A stretch of DNA of 64,000 nt from Kribbella pratensis. GTDB lineage: Bacteria; Actinomycetota; Actinomycetes; Propionibacteriales; Kribbellaceae. Below, piece by piece: positions 33,842 to 42,900 of the stretch. Below the pieces are notes generated by a model. It ran no database searches. It worked only from the letters and a program-made list of their open reading frames with translations, and was not told where the DNA came from. Numbering within the stretch: position 1 is the first letter of the stretch; the number at the start of each line of letters is the position of its first letter. A program made the translations under genes and the position numbers. The stretch spans positions 1,545,838 to 1,609,837 of the forward strand of contig NZ_SODP01000002.1 in assembly GCF_004365355.1 (NCBI RefSeq), written 5' to 3'.

Positions 33842-35257
33842 GTGACAGATGTGACCCGATCGAACCTGATCGGCGGAGAGATGCTCAACTGGTCGGACCT
33901 GCACCCGGGCGACGCCCGCCCCGCGGCCGCCGGACCCGCAGCCACAGCACTCCTGGCCGCCGCCCTGCAGCCGGAGGACTCCGTCCTGATCGCAGGACCT
34001 CACGCTGCCGACCTCATCACCGCCGCCGCGGTGCAGGTAACGTCCGTGGATCTGCTCGTCCGCTCCGCGCCGGACGCCGAAGAGCTGGCCGAACTCCTCT
34101 CCACCACCAAGGGCGAGGTCTTCTGCGGCTCTCTCGACCGCTTCCCGCTCGACCACAAGAGCGGCGGGTACGACGTGGTCGTTGCGTTGGACGGGTTGGA
34201 GCGGCTGGTCGGGCCGGACACAGCGAAGTTCTCCTGGGGTGAGGCGCTTGCGCGACTTCAGGGGCAGCTCGCACCGGGTGGGCGGTTGTTGCTTGGGGCG
34301 GAGAACTCCTTCGGGTTCCAGCGGTTGGTGCAGCCGGACATCGCGGCGGCTCTACCGCGGGACGAGGACTGGGGGCGGGACGTCGCCGACCGTGCGCCAG
34401 CTGGTCTCAAACCTCTCACCGCCGCACTCCAAGAAGCCCTTGCTGCCCATGCAGGCAGCGTGCGGACCTATGCGGTGTTTCCGTCGCTGACTCAGGCGGA
34501 GGTTGCGCTGAGCGCGGTTGATGGGTTTGCCGGTGTTGTCGCGGCCCGGCATGTTGCTTCACGGAACGATGGGCCGGTCTTGATGGATCCGTATCGGGTG
34601 GTGCTCGATGCAGCTGCGGCCGGGCTCGGGGTGGAACTGGCGCCGGCTTGGTACTTCGTGGTTGGAGCGGATGCTCGAAGTGTGTTGCCTGCGGGGGTCG
34701 TGCCGGAGGGCGAAGGTGTCTTGCTGGAGGAGCACCTTTTGCTGGCCCTGCGCTGTGATGATCAGGCCGAGCTTCGGCGGGTGATTCCTGGGTACGTGGC
34801 TTGGCTGGCGGCAGGGGGCGCAGGGTCGCCGGACAACGTGATCCTGGACGGGGCGTCGTACCGGCTGTTCGGGGAACCGCAGGAGCTGGATGTCGTGGAG
34901 CACCTGGAGCGGTTCGCGAAGCGGGCGCTGGAAAGTGGCTCTCGACAACCATGGCCGGCGGCAGCTGATCCGCACGCCTTGACCGCGCGGTTGGCCGCGA
35001 TGGCGGGGATCACCGTGCCGGAGCGGGAGTTCAACCCCGACGAAGTGATCCGGCCGCGCGGCAGCGCCGAGCAGCTCGCGACAGTCGCCCGGCTCGCCGA
35101 CGAGCTCGCCCACGCGAGCGCCCGCGCGATCCTCTTCGAAGGGACGGTGAGCGGCATCCGTCGTTCGCTCCCGTATCGCGTCGGCCATGCCGTCCTCAAC
35201 CCGGCTCGCGTCATCCGCCGCCGCCTCAAGCGGGTACTGCGGAAGGTGAGGCGCTGA
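33842..35257 (+). CDS. Degenerate class I methyltransferase-like protein (paralogue of 22665-24356)
   Basis: The protein has 471 residues. Its N-terminal Rossmann-like domain (about 45-170) reads SVLIAGPHAADLI, YDVVVALDGLERLVG, GGRLLLGAENSFGFQ, aligning with the 563-aa paralogue including the shared GPHA in place of the glycine-rich SAM motif. The C-terminus ends in a basic tail (RRRLKRVLRKVRR), as in the paralogue. The GTG at 33842 lies 1 nt after the pseC stop with no obvious RBS, so coupling is likely. It is followed by the HGW gene with a TGATG overlap. Function is unknown; the constant pairing with HGW proteins suggests joint action. Confidence 0.7.
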   Translation: MTDVTRSNLIGGEMLNWSDLHPGDARPAAAGPAATALLAAALQPEDSVLIAGPHAADLITAAAVQVTSVDLLVRSAPDAEELAELLSTTKGEVFCGSLDRFPLDHKSGGYDVVVALDGLERLVGPDTAKFSWGEALARLQGQLAPGGRLLLGAENSFGFQRLVQPDIAAALPRDEDWGRDVADRAPAGLKPLTAALQEALAAHAGSVRTYAVFPSLTQAEVALSAVDGFAGVVAARHVASRNDGPVLMDPYRVVLDAAAAGLGVELAPAWYFVVGADARSVLPAGVVPEGEGVLLEEHLLLALRCDDQAELRRVIPGYVAWLAAGGAGSPDNVILDGASYRLFGEPQELDVVEHLERFAKRALESGSRQPWPAAADPHALTARLAAMAGITVPEREFNPDEVIRPRGSAEQLATVARLADELAHASARAILFEGTVSGIRRSLPYRVGHAVLNPARVIRRRLKRVLRKVRR

Positions 35258-36072
35258 TGCACCACGCCAACCACTTCTACGGCCACGCCAACATCATGGC
35301 CGCGTACGCCGGGCTCTCGAAGCCACCACGCATCTGGGGCTACCTGCAGCACGGCTGGAACATCCTCGACGGATTCGCGCACGGCACGAACTTCGCGCCG
35401 GGAATGCCGAAGTTCGTCTGGTCCGACAGCGTCCGCCGCCGCGGGCACGCGCTCGGCCTGCGCAACTACTCGGTGATCGGCTCGGTCTGGCTGTACCTGC
35501 TCAAGGTACACCCCGAGCTCGCCACCCCCGCGAAACGTGCCAAGGGCACCATTTTCTACCCGTTCCACGGCTGGGAAGGTCAGCACGTGCTCGGCGACCA
35601 CGGCCGGATCGTTGCCTCGATCAACGAGCACGAGACCGGCCCGGTCACCGTCTGCCTGTACTGGAACGAGTACGACAAGCCCGCGATCCGCAACGTCTAC
35701 AAGGACGCCGGATTCCGGGTCATCACGCACGGCTACCGCGGCCTGCACTGGCGCCGTACCAACGCCAAGTTCCTGGTCAACCAGCTCCGTGAGCTCCGCA
35801 AGCACGAGCGCGTCGCGTCCAACCGCCTCAGCTCCGCCGTTCTGTACGGCGCCTCGCTCGGACTGCAGCCCGGGGTCTACGGTGATCCTATGGTGCTGGA
35901 GAACGAGCACCCGTCGTTCGGCGGCCAGGCGCGGATCAAACGGCTGTGGCCGGAGCTCGACCAGCCGTTCGTCCCGCCGGCGGTCGCGCGTGAGTTCACC
36001 GATACCGAGCTGGGCGTCGACCATGTCGCCGGTCCGGCCGAGATCCGGGAGATGTTCCGATGGAACTCCTGA
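35257..36072 (+). CDS. Conserved 'HGW' protein of glycan cluster (candidate glycosyltransferase), copy B
   Basis: This 271-residue protein begins MHHANHFYGHANIMAAYAG and aligns end to end with copy A: YLQHGWNI, FVWSDSVRRRGHALGLRNYSVIG, FYPFHGWEG, VTVCLYWNEYD, AVLYGASLGL. Conserved Asn-His, Tyr-Gly and His-Gly-Trp motifs could bind a phosphate or nucleotide. Lying between pseC and pseF in the same operon, it is the best positional candidate for a nonulosonate transferase or another step specific to this polymer. It overlaps the upstream gene by 1 nt and pseF by 13 nt. Confidence 0.7.
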   Translation: MHHANHFYGHANIMAAYAGLSKPPRIWGYLQHGWNILDGFAHGTNFAPGMPKFVWSDSVRRRGHALGLRNYSVIGSVWLYLLKVHPELATPAKRAKGTIFYPFHGWEGQHVLGDHGRIVASINEHETGPVTVCLYWNEYDKPAIRNVYKDAGFRVITHGYRGLHWRRTNAKFLVNQLRELRKHERVASNRLSSAVLYGASLGLQPGVYGDPMVLENEHPSFGGQARIKRLWPELDQPFVPPAVAREFTDTELGVDHVAGPAEIREMFRWNS

Positions 36073-36806
36073 AAGTAGGCATCATCACGCAGGTGCGCGT
36101 GACCAGCACGCGGCTGCCGGCCAAGGTCCTGCTGAGCGTCGCGGGCCGTTCCTACCTCGAGCACCACCTCGACCGGCTGAGCCGGACCGGCCTGCCGGTG
36201 ATCGTTGCCACCACCACCAACGTCCACGACGACCTGGTCGTGCAGGTGTGTCACGAGGACGGCATCCCGGTGTTCCGCGGCAGCGAGGACGACGTCCTGA
36301 GCCGGTTCGCCGGCGCCGCCCGTGAGCACGAGCTGGACGCGGTCGTCCGGGTGACGTCCGACTGCCCGCTGATCGACCCGGAGATCGTTGCCGCGGGCGT
36401 CGATCGGTGGCGGGCCGAGAACGACCTCGACCTGTATATCTCGAACTGCCTCGAGCGGACCTACCCTCGCGGCATGGACTTCGAGATCTTCTCTACCGCC
36501 CGGTTGTACGACGCGGAGGCGAAGGCCACGCTCAAGGCCGACCGCGAGCACGTCACGCCGTACCTGCATCAGAACCGGTCCGGCGAGATGCGGTTGCTGA
36601 ATCTGCCCTGGTCGGGCGGGTCCAGGAACGCGGCGCAGTACCGGCTCACGCTCGACACCGCGGACGACTGGAAGTTGCTCGACGCCCTGATCGAGGACTT
36701 CGACGCGCCCCGGCTCAGCTGCGCCGAACTGGTCGCGATCCTGGACGTCCACCCGGAGCTGGCCGCGCTCAACGCGCACATCGAGCAGAAGAAGCTCGGC
36801 GAGTGA
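36060..36806 (+). CDS. pseF: Pseudaminic acid cytidylyltransferase (SpsF/PseF type)
   Basis: The 248-residue nucleotidyltransferase activates the nonulosonic acid as its CMP derivative. The N-terminal GIITQVRVTSTRLPAKVL is the SpsF-type nucleotide-binding loop; VVRVTSDCPLIDPEI carries a likely metal-binding Asp; SNCLERTYPRGMDFEIF and DREHVTPYLHQN are typical of the acylneuraminate cytidylyltransferase superfamily. The 13-nt overlap with the HGW gene and its place at the end of the pseBC operon support the PseF assignment. The family alone would allow other CMP-sugars. Confidence 0.88.
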   Translation: MELLKVGIITQVRVTSTRLPAKVLLSVAGRSYLEHHLDRLSRTGLPVIVATTTNVHDDLVVQVCHEDGIPVFRGSEDDVLSRFAGAAREHELDAVVRVTSDCPLIDPEIVAAGVDRWRAENDLDLYISNCLERTYPRGMDFEIFSTARLYDAEAKATLKADREHVTPYLHQNRSGEMRLLNLPWSGGSRNAAQYRLTLDTADDWKLLDALIEDFDAPRLSCAELVAILDVHPELAALNAHIEQKKLGE

Positions 36807-36841
36807 CGACACGCAGGCCGTCCACTACGGCATGATTTACG

Positions 36842-37681
36842 GTGATGACCACCGATGATCCAGCCGGGGACTCCGCGGACAGCCCCGCCAACGGCGCGCA
36901 CGCGGCGCGGGCGACGTCGTTCGGCGCCGTCGCGGCCGCGTACGACGTGGGCCGGCCGACGTTCCCGGTCGAGTCGCTGGCCTGGATCCTGGGCCCGGGC
37001 CGCGGACTGCAGGTCCTCGATCTGGGAGCCGGCACCGGCAAGCTCGCCGCGGTCGCCGCGGAGCTCGGACACGACGTGATCGCGGTCGACCCGTCGCAGG
37101 AGATGCTCGAGGTCTGCCGCCGGCGCTCCGGCATCGACACGATGGTCGGCGCCGCGGAGTCGATCCCGCTCGCGCACGCCTCGGTCGACGCGGTCATCGT
37201 CGGGCAGGCGTTCCATTGGTTCGACCACGCCCGCGCGCTGCCGGAGATCGCCCGCGTGCTGCGGCCGAACGGCGTACTGGGCCTGCTCTGGAACAATGCG
37301 GACACGGTGGTGCCGTGGGTCCGCCGGATCTTCCAGGTCATCCAGGGCGACGGCGCCGGGGGCAGCGACCGGTTCGACCCGGTGCCGATCCTCGACCAGT
37401 CGAACCTGTTCACCCCGCCGGAGTTCCTCCGGTTCCGGCACTGGCACGACCTGAACCGCGAGGGTCTGCGGCAGCTGGCCCAGTCGCACTCGCGGGTCGC
37501 CGTACTCAAGGACACCCGCCGCGACCAGGTCCTGGACCAGATCGAGCTGATCTACGAGCACACCGCCCGGCCGCCGGAGGCGCTGCGGATGCCGTACTTC
37601 ACCGATTGTTTCCGGGCGCACCCCAGCGAGTTCGCCAATTACCGCCGTACCGTCGATGGGCCGGTTGCACCGCATCTGTAG
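36842..37681 (+). CDS. SAM-dependent methyltransferase
   Basis: This is a 279-residue class I methyltransferase with motif I LQVLDLGAGTGKLAA, VIAVDPSQEMLE (motif post I), AFHWFDHARALPEIARVLRPNG (motifs II-III) and GLLWNN. This 'HWF' form is common among small-molecule methyltransferases of the Methyltransf_11 group. A GTG at 36842 and an ATG at 36845 are both possible starts. It follows pseF by 35 nt in the same direction, so it may belong to the polymer operon and O-methylate a sugar, but a housekeeping role is equally possible. Confidence 0.85.
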   Translation: MMTTDDPAGDSADSPANGAHAARATSFGAVAAAYDVGRPTFPVESLAWILGPGRGLQVLDLGAGTGKLAAVAAELGHDVIAVDPSQEMLEVCRRRSGIDTMVGAAESIPLAHASVDAVIVGQAFHWFDHARALPEIARVLRPNGVLGLLWNNADTVVPWVRRIFQVIQGDGAGGSDRFDPVPILDQSNLFTPPEFLRFRHWHDLNREGLRQLAQSHSRVAVLKDTRRDQVLDQIELIYEHTARPPEALRMPYFTDCFRAHPSEFANYRRTVDGPVAPHL

Positions 37682-37763
37682 AAACGTTTTGGTTGCAGTA
37701 GGTCACAAACGTGCGACTTGCGGCTAACGTGCACCTGTTCGTGTCCGGGCAAAAGGGGATCTG

Positions 37764-38108
37764 ATGGACGACCAGGCGGTGCGCGAGCGGGATGCCCGCG
37801 CCTACGAGGCTGTGTACGAGGCGGCCGATTTCACCGAGCTGAGGCGGCGCTACAAGAACTTCGTGGTGCCGTGGACCATCACCTTCATGGCCTGGTACCT
37901 GGCTTACGTCGCCTGCTGCAACTGGGCCCGCGGCTTCATGAGCCACCGGATCGGCGACAGCCACATCAATGTCGCGCTGATCTTCGGCCTGCTGCAGTTC
38001 GTGTCGACGTTCGTGATCGCGGCCCTGTACGGCCGGTTCGCCAACCGCAAGCTCGATCCGCTGGCCCACGGCCTGAACGCCAAGTACAAGAGGGAGCGCC
38101 GCCGGTGA
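37764..38108 (+). CDS. DUF485 family membrane protein (symporter-associated)
   Basis: This 114-residue protein has two transmembrane segments (about 33-52 and 66-88) flanked by charged ends, the DUF485/YjcH layout. DUF485 genes commonly precede actP-type acetate/solute symporter genes, as here. It overlaps the symporter's GTG start by GTGA. The ATG at 37764 follows an aaaagggg RBS. It is probably an accessory or stabilising subunit of the transporter. Confidence 0.85.
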   Translation: MDDQAVRERDARAYEAVYEAADFTELRRRYKNFVVPWTITFMAWYLAYVACCNWARGFMSHRIGDSHINVALIFGLLQFVSTFVIAALYGRFANRKLDPLAHGLNAKYKRERRR

Positions 38109-39742
38109 ACTCGCTTCTCATCCCGCTGGCCACCGAGCCGGGCAACCGGGCACTGACCATCTCGCTGTTCGGCGCGATCGTCGCCGTGACGCTGTACATC
38201 ACCTGGTGGGCGTCCCGGCAGAACAAGACCGCTGCCGACTACTACGCCGGCGGCCGCTCGTTCAGCGGCGCGCAGAACGGCCTCGCGATCTCCGGTGACT
38301 ACATGTCCGCGGCGTCGTTCCTCGGCATCTCGGGCTCGATCGCGCTCTACGGGTACGACGGCTTCCTCTACTCGATCGGGTTCCTGGTCGCCTGGCTGGT
38401 CGCGCTGCTGCTGATCGCCGAACTGCTGCGGAACTCGGGCCGCTTCACGATGGCCGACCAGCTCGCGTTCCGGATGAAGCAGCGACCGGTCCGGACGGCG
38501 GCCGCGACGTCGACGATCGTGGTGTCGATCTTCTACCTGCTCGCCCAGATGGTCGGCGCGGGCGCGCTGGTCGGGCTGCTGCTCGGCGTGAAGAGCGAGG
38601 GCCTGAAGGCGGCCGTGATCATCCTGGTCGGCGCGCTGATGATCATCTACGTGACGGTCGGCGGCATGAAGGGCACCACCTGGGTGCAAATCGTGAAGGC
38701 CGTGCTGCTGATTGCCGGCACCGTCGTGATCACGTTCCTCGTACTGCTGAAATTCCACTTCAACCTCTCGGACCTGCTCGGCTCGGCCGCGGCGAAGTCC
38801 GGTCATGGTGAGTCGTTCCTGCAGCCCGGTCTGCTGTACGGCAAGGACCTCACCGGCCAGATCGACTTCCTGTCGCTCGGCCTCGCCCTGGTCCTGGGTA
38901 CGGCGGGTCTGCCGCACATCCTGATCCGCTTCTACACCGTGCCGGACTCGCGCGCTGCGCGGCGCTCGGTGCAGTGGGCGATCGGTCTGATCGGCGTGTT
39001 CTACCTGATGACGCTGGCCCTCGGGTTCGGCGCGGCGGCACTGCTCGACACCGGCAAGGGCTCGGCGGTGGCCGAGTCCAAGGGCAACGTCGCGTCGCCG
39101 CTGCTGGCGGAGTCCCTGGGCGGTGGCGCCGGTTCGATCGGTGGCGCGATCCTGCTGGCGCTGATCGCGGCGGTCGCGTTCGCGACGATCCTCGCGGTGG
39201 TCGCCGGGCTCACGCTGACGTCGGCGTCGTCGTTCGCGCACGACCTCTACGCGAACGTGATCGCCAAGGAGAAGCCGTCCGAGAAGGCCGAGCTGCGGGT
39301 GGCGCGGTTCGCGGCGGTCGGGATCGGCGCGGTGTCGATCGCGCTGGCGATCCCGGCGCAGAAGCTCAACATCGCGTTCCTGGTCGCGCTGGCCTTCGCG
39401 GTCGCGGCCTCGGCGAACCTGCCGGCTCTGCTGTTCAACCTGTTCTGGAAGCGGTTCAACACCGCGGGCGCGACCTGGAGCATCTACGGCGGCCTGATCT
39501 CCGCCGTCGTCCTGGTGGTGTTCTCGCCGGTGGTGTCGGGCAAGCCGACATCGATGATCACCGGCGCCGACTTCGCCTGGTTCCCGCTGTCGAACCCGGG
39601 CATCGTGTCGATCCCGCTGGGCTTCCTGTTCGGCGTCCTCGGCACGTACCTCGGCCGGGACAAGACGAGCGAGCTGCGCTACAAGGAGCTCTCGGTCCGC
39701 GCCTTCACCGGCGCCGGCGCGGAGGGCCCTGCCAAGCACTGA
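38105..39742 (+). CDS. actP: Sodium:solute symporter, cation/acetate symporter family
   Basis: This 545-residue SSS-family permease has about 13 transmembrane segments. Visible family features are the first helix plus ADYYAGGRSFSGAQNGLAISGDYMSAASFLG, GALMIIYVTVGGMKGTTWVQIVKA, and GTAGLPHILIRFYTVPDSRAARRSV, all typical of ActP/MctC. The GTG at 38105 overlaps the DUF485 stop; an in-frame extension further upstream is a shadow. It probably imports acetate, propionate or pyruvate with Na+; acs lies 8 kb away and could use the product. The stop context is triplicated in frame (see repeat). Confidence 0.9.
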   Translation: MNSLLIPLATEPGNRALTISLFGAIVAVTLYITWWASRQNKTAADYYAGGRSFSGAQNGLAISGDYMSAASFLGISGSIALYGYDGFLYSIGFLVAWLVALLLIAELLRNSGRFTMADQLAFRMKQRPVRTAAATSTIVVSIFYLLAQMVGAGALVGLLLGVKSEGLKAAVIILVGALMIIYVTVGGMKGTTWVQIVKAVLLIAGTVVITFLVLLKFHFNLSDLLGSAAAKSGHGESFLQPGLLYGKDLTGQIDFLSLGLALVLGTAGLPHILIRFYTVPDSRAARRSVQWAIGLIGVFYLMTLALGFGAAALLDTGKGSAVAESKGNVASPLLAESLGGGAGSIGGAILLALIAAVAFATILAVVAGLTLTSASSFAHDLYANVIAKEKPSEKAELRVARFAAVGIGAVSIALAIPAQKLNIAFLVALAFAVAASANLPALLFNLFWKRFNTAGATWSIYGGLISAVVLVVFSPVVSGKPTSMITGADFAWFPLSNPGIVSIPLGFLFGVLGTYLGRDKTSELRYKELSVRAFTGAGAEGPAKH

Positions 39743-39766
39743 CACAAGCACTGACCCAAGCACTGA
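39734..39766 (+). repeat. 12-bp tandem repeat carrying in-frame stop codons
   Basis: aagcactga occurs three times at 12-nt intervals (39734, 39746, 39758). The first copy encodes the last two codons and stop of the symporter; the other two keep the same frame, so three stop codons follow in phase. It looks like replication slippage at the gene end. Confidence 0.8.
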
Positions 39767-39777
39767 AGCTGTTCCCC

Positions 39778-39812
39778 GAAGGCCCGGCTCGCTGTGTGCG
39801 AGCCGGGCCTTC
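39778..39812. terminator. Rho-independent-like hairpin after the symporter
   Basis: A perfect 15-bp stem (39778-39792 with 39798-39812) has a tgtgt loop and very high GC. It is followed by a weak T-containing stretch (cgtcgttcc), the usual form in high-GC actinomycetes. Confidence 0.85.
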
Positions 39813-39949
39813 GTCGTTCCTGAACCGTTGACGCCTGCGTGATGGTGCCGTAACAATGAGCCATCGTCGCGCAAGAAATTAGCAAGGGAGCGAAAGTTTT
39901 GAACTCCCGCGCGGCAGCTCTTCCCTGACCCGCCCACCAGGAGAGGCCC

Positions 39950-42900
39950 ATGCGTATTCCGAGATGGCGGTTGCTGACCGCCTTGCTGGCTGCGAGTCTC
40001 GCGGCGGCACCCCTCGTCCGACCGGCGCCCGCCGCACAGGCCGCCGTACTCGCCGGACCGAACCTCGCCGCCGGCAAAGCCGCCTCGGCCAGTAGCAGCA
40101 CCCAGACCTACGTCGCGTCGAACGTGACCGACGGCAACCAGAGCAGCTACTGGGAGAGCGCCAACAACGCGTTCCCGCAGTGGGTCCAGGTCGACCTCGG
40201 TTCGTCGGTCGCGACCAACCAGGTCGTGCTCAAACTGCCGACCGCGAACTGGGGCGCCCGCGACGAGACCCTCGCGGTCCAGGGCAGCGTCGACGGGCAG
40301 AGCTTCACCGACCTGTCGGCGTCCGCGGCGCGCACGTTCAGCCCGCCGAGCAACACCGTGACGGTCGACTACGGTACGGCGACCACGCGGTACGTCCGGG
40401 TCCGGATCACGGCGAACACCGGTTGGCCGGCCGGGCAACTGTCCGAGCTCGAGGTCTACGGACCGGCGACCGGTGACACCCAGGCTCCCACCGCCCCGGG
40501 TGGCCTGGCCTTCACCGAGCCCGGCGCGGGCCAGATCCGCCTCACCTGGAACGCGTCGTCCGACAATGTCGGCGTCACCGGGTACGACGTCTACGCCAAC
40601 GGTCAACTGCGGACGAGCGTGGCCGGCAACGTGCTCACGTACACCGACAACCAGCCGGCCAACGTCTCGGTCTCGTACTTCGTTCGCGCAAAAGATGCTG
40701 CTGGCAACCAATCGGCGAACAGCGCGGTCGTGACCCGCAACGGCAGCGGCGGCCCGGGCAGCAATCTTGCGCTGCACAAGCCGATCACCGCGTCCGGATA
40801 CACGTTCACCTACGTGCCTGCGAACGCGAACGACGACGACGTGACGACGTACTGGGAGGGCAATGCCAACCCGGCGACGCTGACCACACAGCTCGGTGCG
40901 AACGCGGATCTCAGCTCGATCGTGGTCCGGCTCAACCCGGACCCGGCGTGGGGTCCTCGCACTCAGACCTTCTCGATCCTCGGTCGCGAGCAGAGCTCGT
41001 CCACCTTCACCACGATCGCTGCGTCCGCGTCGTACAACTTCAACCCGGCGAGCGGCAACAGCGTCACGATCCCGGTCAGCGCGCGGGTCGCCGACGTACG
41101 GCTGAACTTCACCGGGAACACCGGCGCACCGGCCGGGCAGGTCGCCGAGTTGCAGGTGCTCGGCGTACCGGCACCGAACCCGGACCTCACCTTGTCGGGC
41201 GTCAGCTGGACGCCGACGTCGCCGGTCGAGACCGACGCGATCACGGTCCGCGCGACGGTCAACAACGGCGGTACGGCGGGCTCCGGGGCGACCGACGTGA
41301 ACTTCTACCTCGGGAACACCAAGGTCGGTACGGCGGCAGTCGGCGCGCTCGCGGCCGGGGCGTCGACGACGATCAGCGCGTCGATCGGAACGCGCGACGC
41401 GGGGTCGTACGCGTTGAGCGCCAAGGTCGACGAGGCAAACACGGTGATCGAGCAGAACGACGGGAACAACACCGCCAACGCTTCCGGGCCGCTGGTGGTG
41501 ACGCCGGTCGCGAGCTCCGACCTCGTCGCGTCGGCGGTCAACTGGACGCCCGGCAACCCATCGGCGGGCAATTCCGTCGCCTTCTCCGTTGCTCTACGCA
41601 ACCAAGGCAGCGTCGCCTCTGCGTCTGGTGCGCACGGGATTACGCTGACGGTACTGAACGGGTCGTCGGTGGTCACGACGTTGACCGGTTCGTACAACGG
41701 TGCGATCGCGGCGGGCGCGACCAGCTCAGCTGTTGCTGTTGGCAACTGGACCGCGGCGAACGGGCGTTACACCGTGCGCGTGGTGATTGCAGACGACGCC
41801 AACGAGCTGCCGGTGAAGCGGACGAACAACACGAGCGACCGGCCGCTGTTCGTCGGTCGTGGCGCGAACATGCCGTACGACCACCTGGAGGCCGAGGACG
41901 CCTCGGTCGGCGGCGGCGCGACCGGCATCGGCCCGAACCGGGCGATCGGCGACCTGGCCGGCGAGGCGTCCGGCCGGCGTGCGGTGACGCTCAACTCGAA
42001 CGGCTCGTACGTCGAGTTCACCACGCGGGCGTCGACGAACACGCTGGTCACGCGGTTCTCCATGCCGGACTCCGCAGCCGGCGGCGGGCAGAGCTCGTCG
42101 ATCAGCGTGTACATCAACGGCAGCTTCGCGAAAACGTTGCCGCTGACCTCGAAGTACGCCTGGTTGTACGGCGCGGAGGCGTCGCCGAACAACTCGCCCG
42201 GATCAGGGCCGGCGCGGCACATCTACGACGAAGCCAACCTGATGCTCGACCAGACGTATCCGGTCGGGACGAAGATCCGGTTGCAGAAGGACCCGTCGAA
42301 CGGTTCGACGTACGCGATCGACTTCATCGACACCGAGGCCGTCACGGCGATCCCGAATCCGGGCGCCGGGTATGTGACGCCGGCCGGCTTCACGCAGCAG
42401 GACGTGCAGAACGCGCTCGACCGGGTGCGGCAGGACACCACGCTGCAGGGCGTGTATCTGCCGGCGGGTGACTACCAGACTTCGTCGAAGTTCAACGTCT
42501 ACGGCCGTGCGATCCGCGTCGTCGGCGCGGGGCCGTGGTTCACCCGGTTCGTGGCTCCGCAGAACCAGTCCAACACCGATGTCGGGTTCGACGCGCAGTC
42601 GTCGGCGAACGGGTCGACGTTCAGCGGATTCTCGTACTTCGGGAACTACGACAGCCGCAACGACGGTCCGGGGAAGGTCTTCAACTTCGCGGGTACGTCG
42701 AACATGACCATCGACAACATCTGGGTCGAGCACCAGATGTGCCTGTACTGGGGCGCGAACACCGACAACTCGGTGATCAAGAACTCGCGCATCCGGGACA
42801 CGTTCGCCGACGGCATCAACATGACGAACGGATCGGCCGGGAACACCGTCAGCAACAACGACGCACGGTCGACCGGTGACGACAGTTTCGCGCTCTTCAA

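Noticed and set aside
37682..37763. CRP-like binding site (ggtcacaaacgtgcgac) before the DUF485 gene
   Set aside because: Only one half resembles the consensus and spacing to any promoter is unclear, so it is too weak to list.
37904..40777. A 957-residue minus-strand open frame
   Set aside because: It lies opposite the DUF485, symporter and glucanase genes and has the Arg/Gln/His-rich, low-complexity composition of antisense frames in high-GC DNA.
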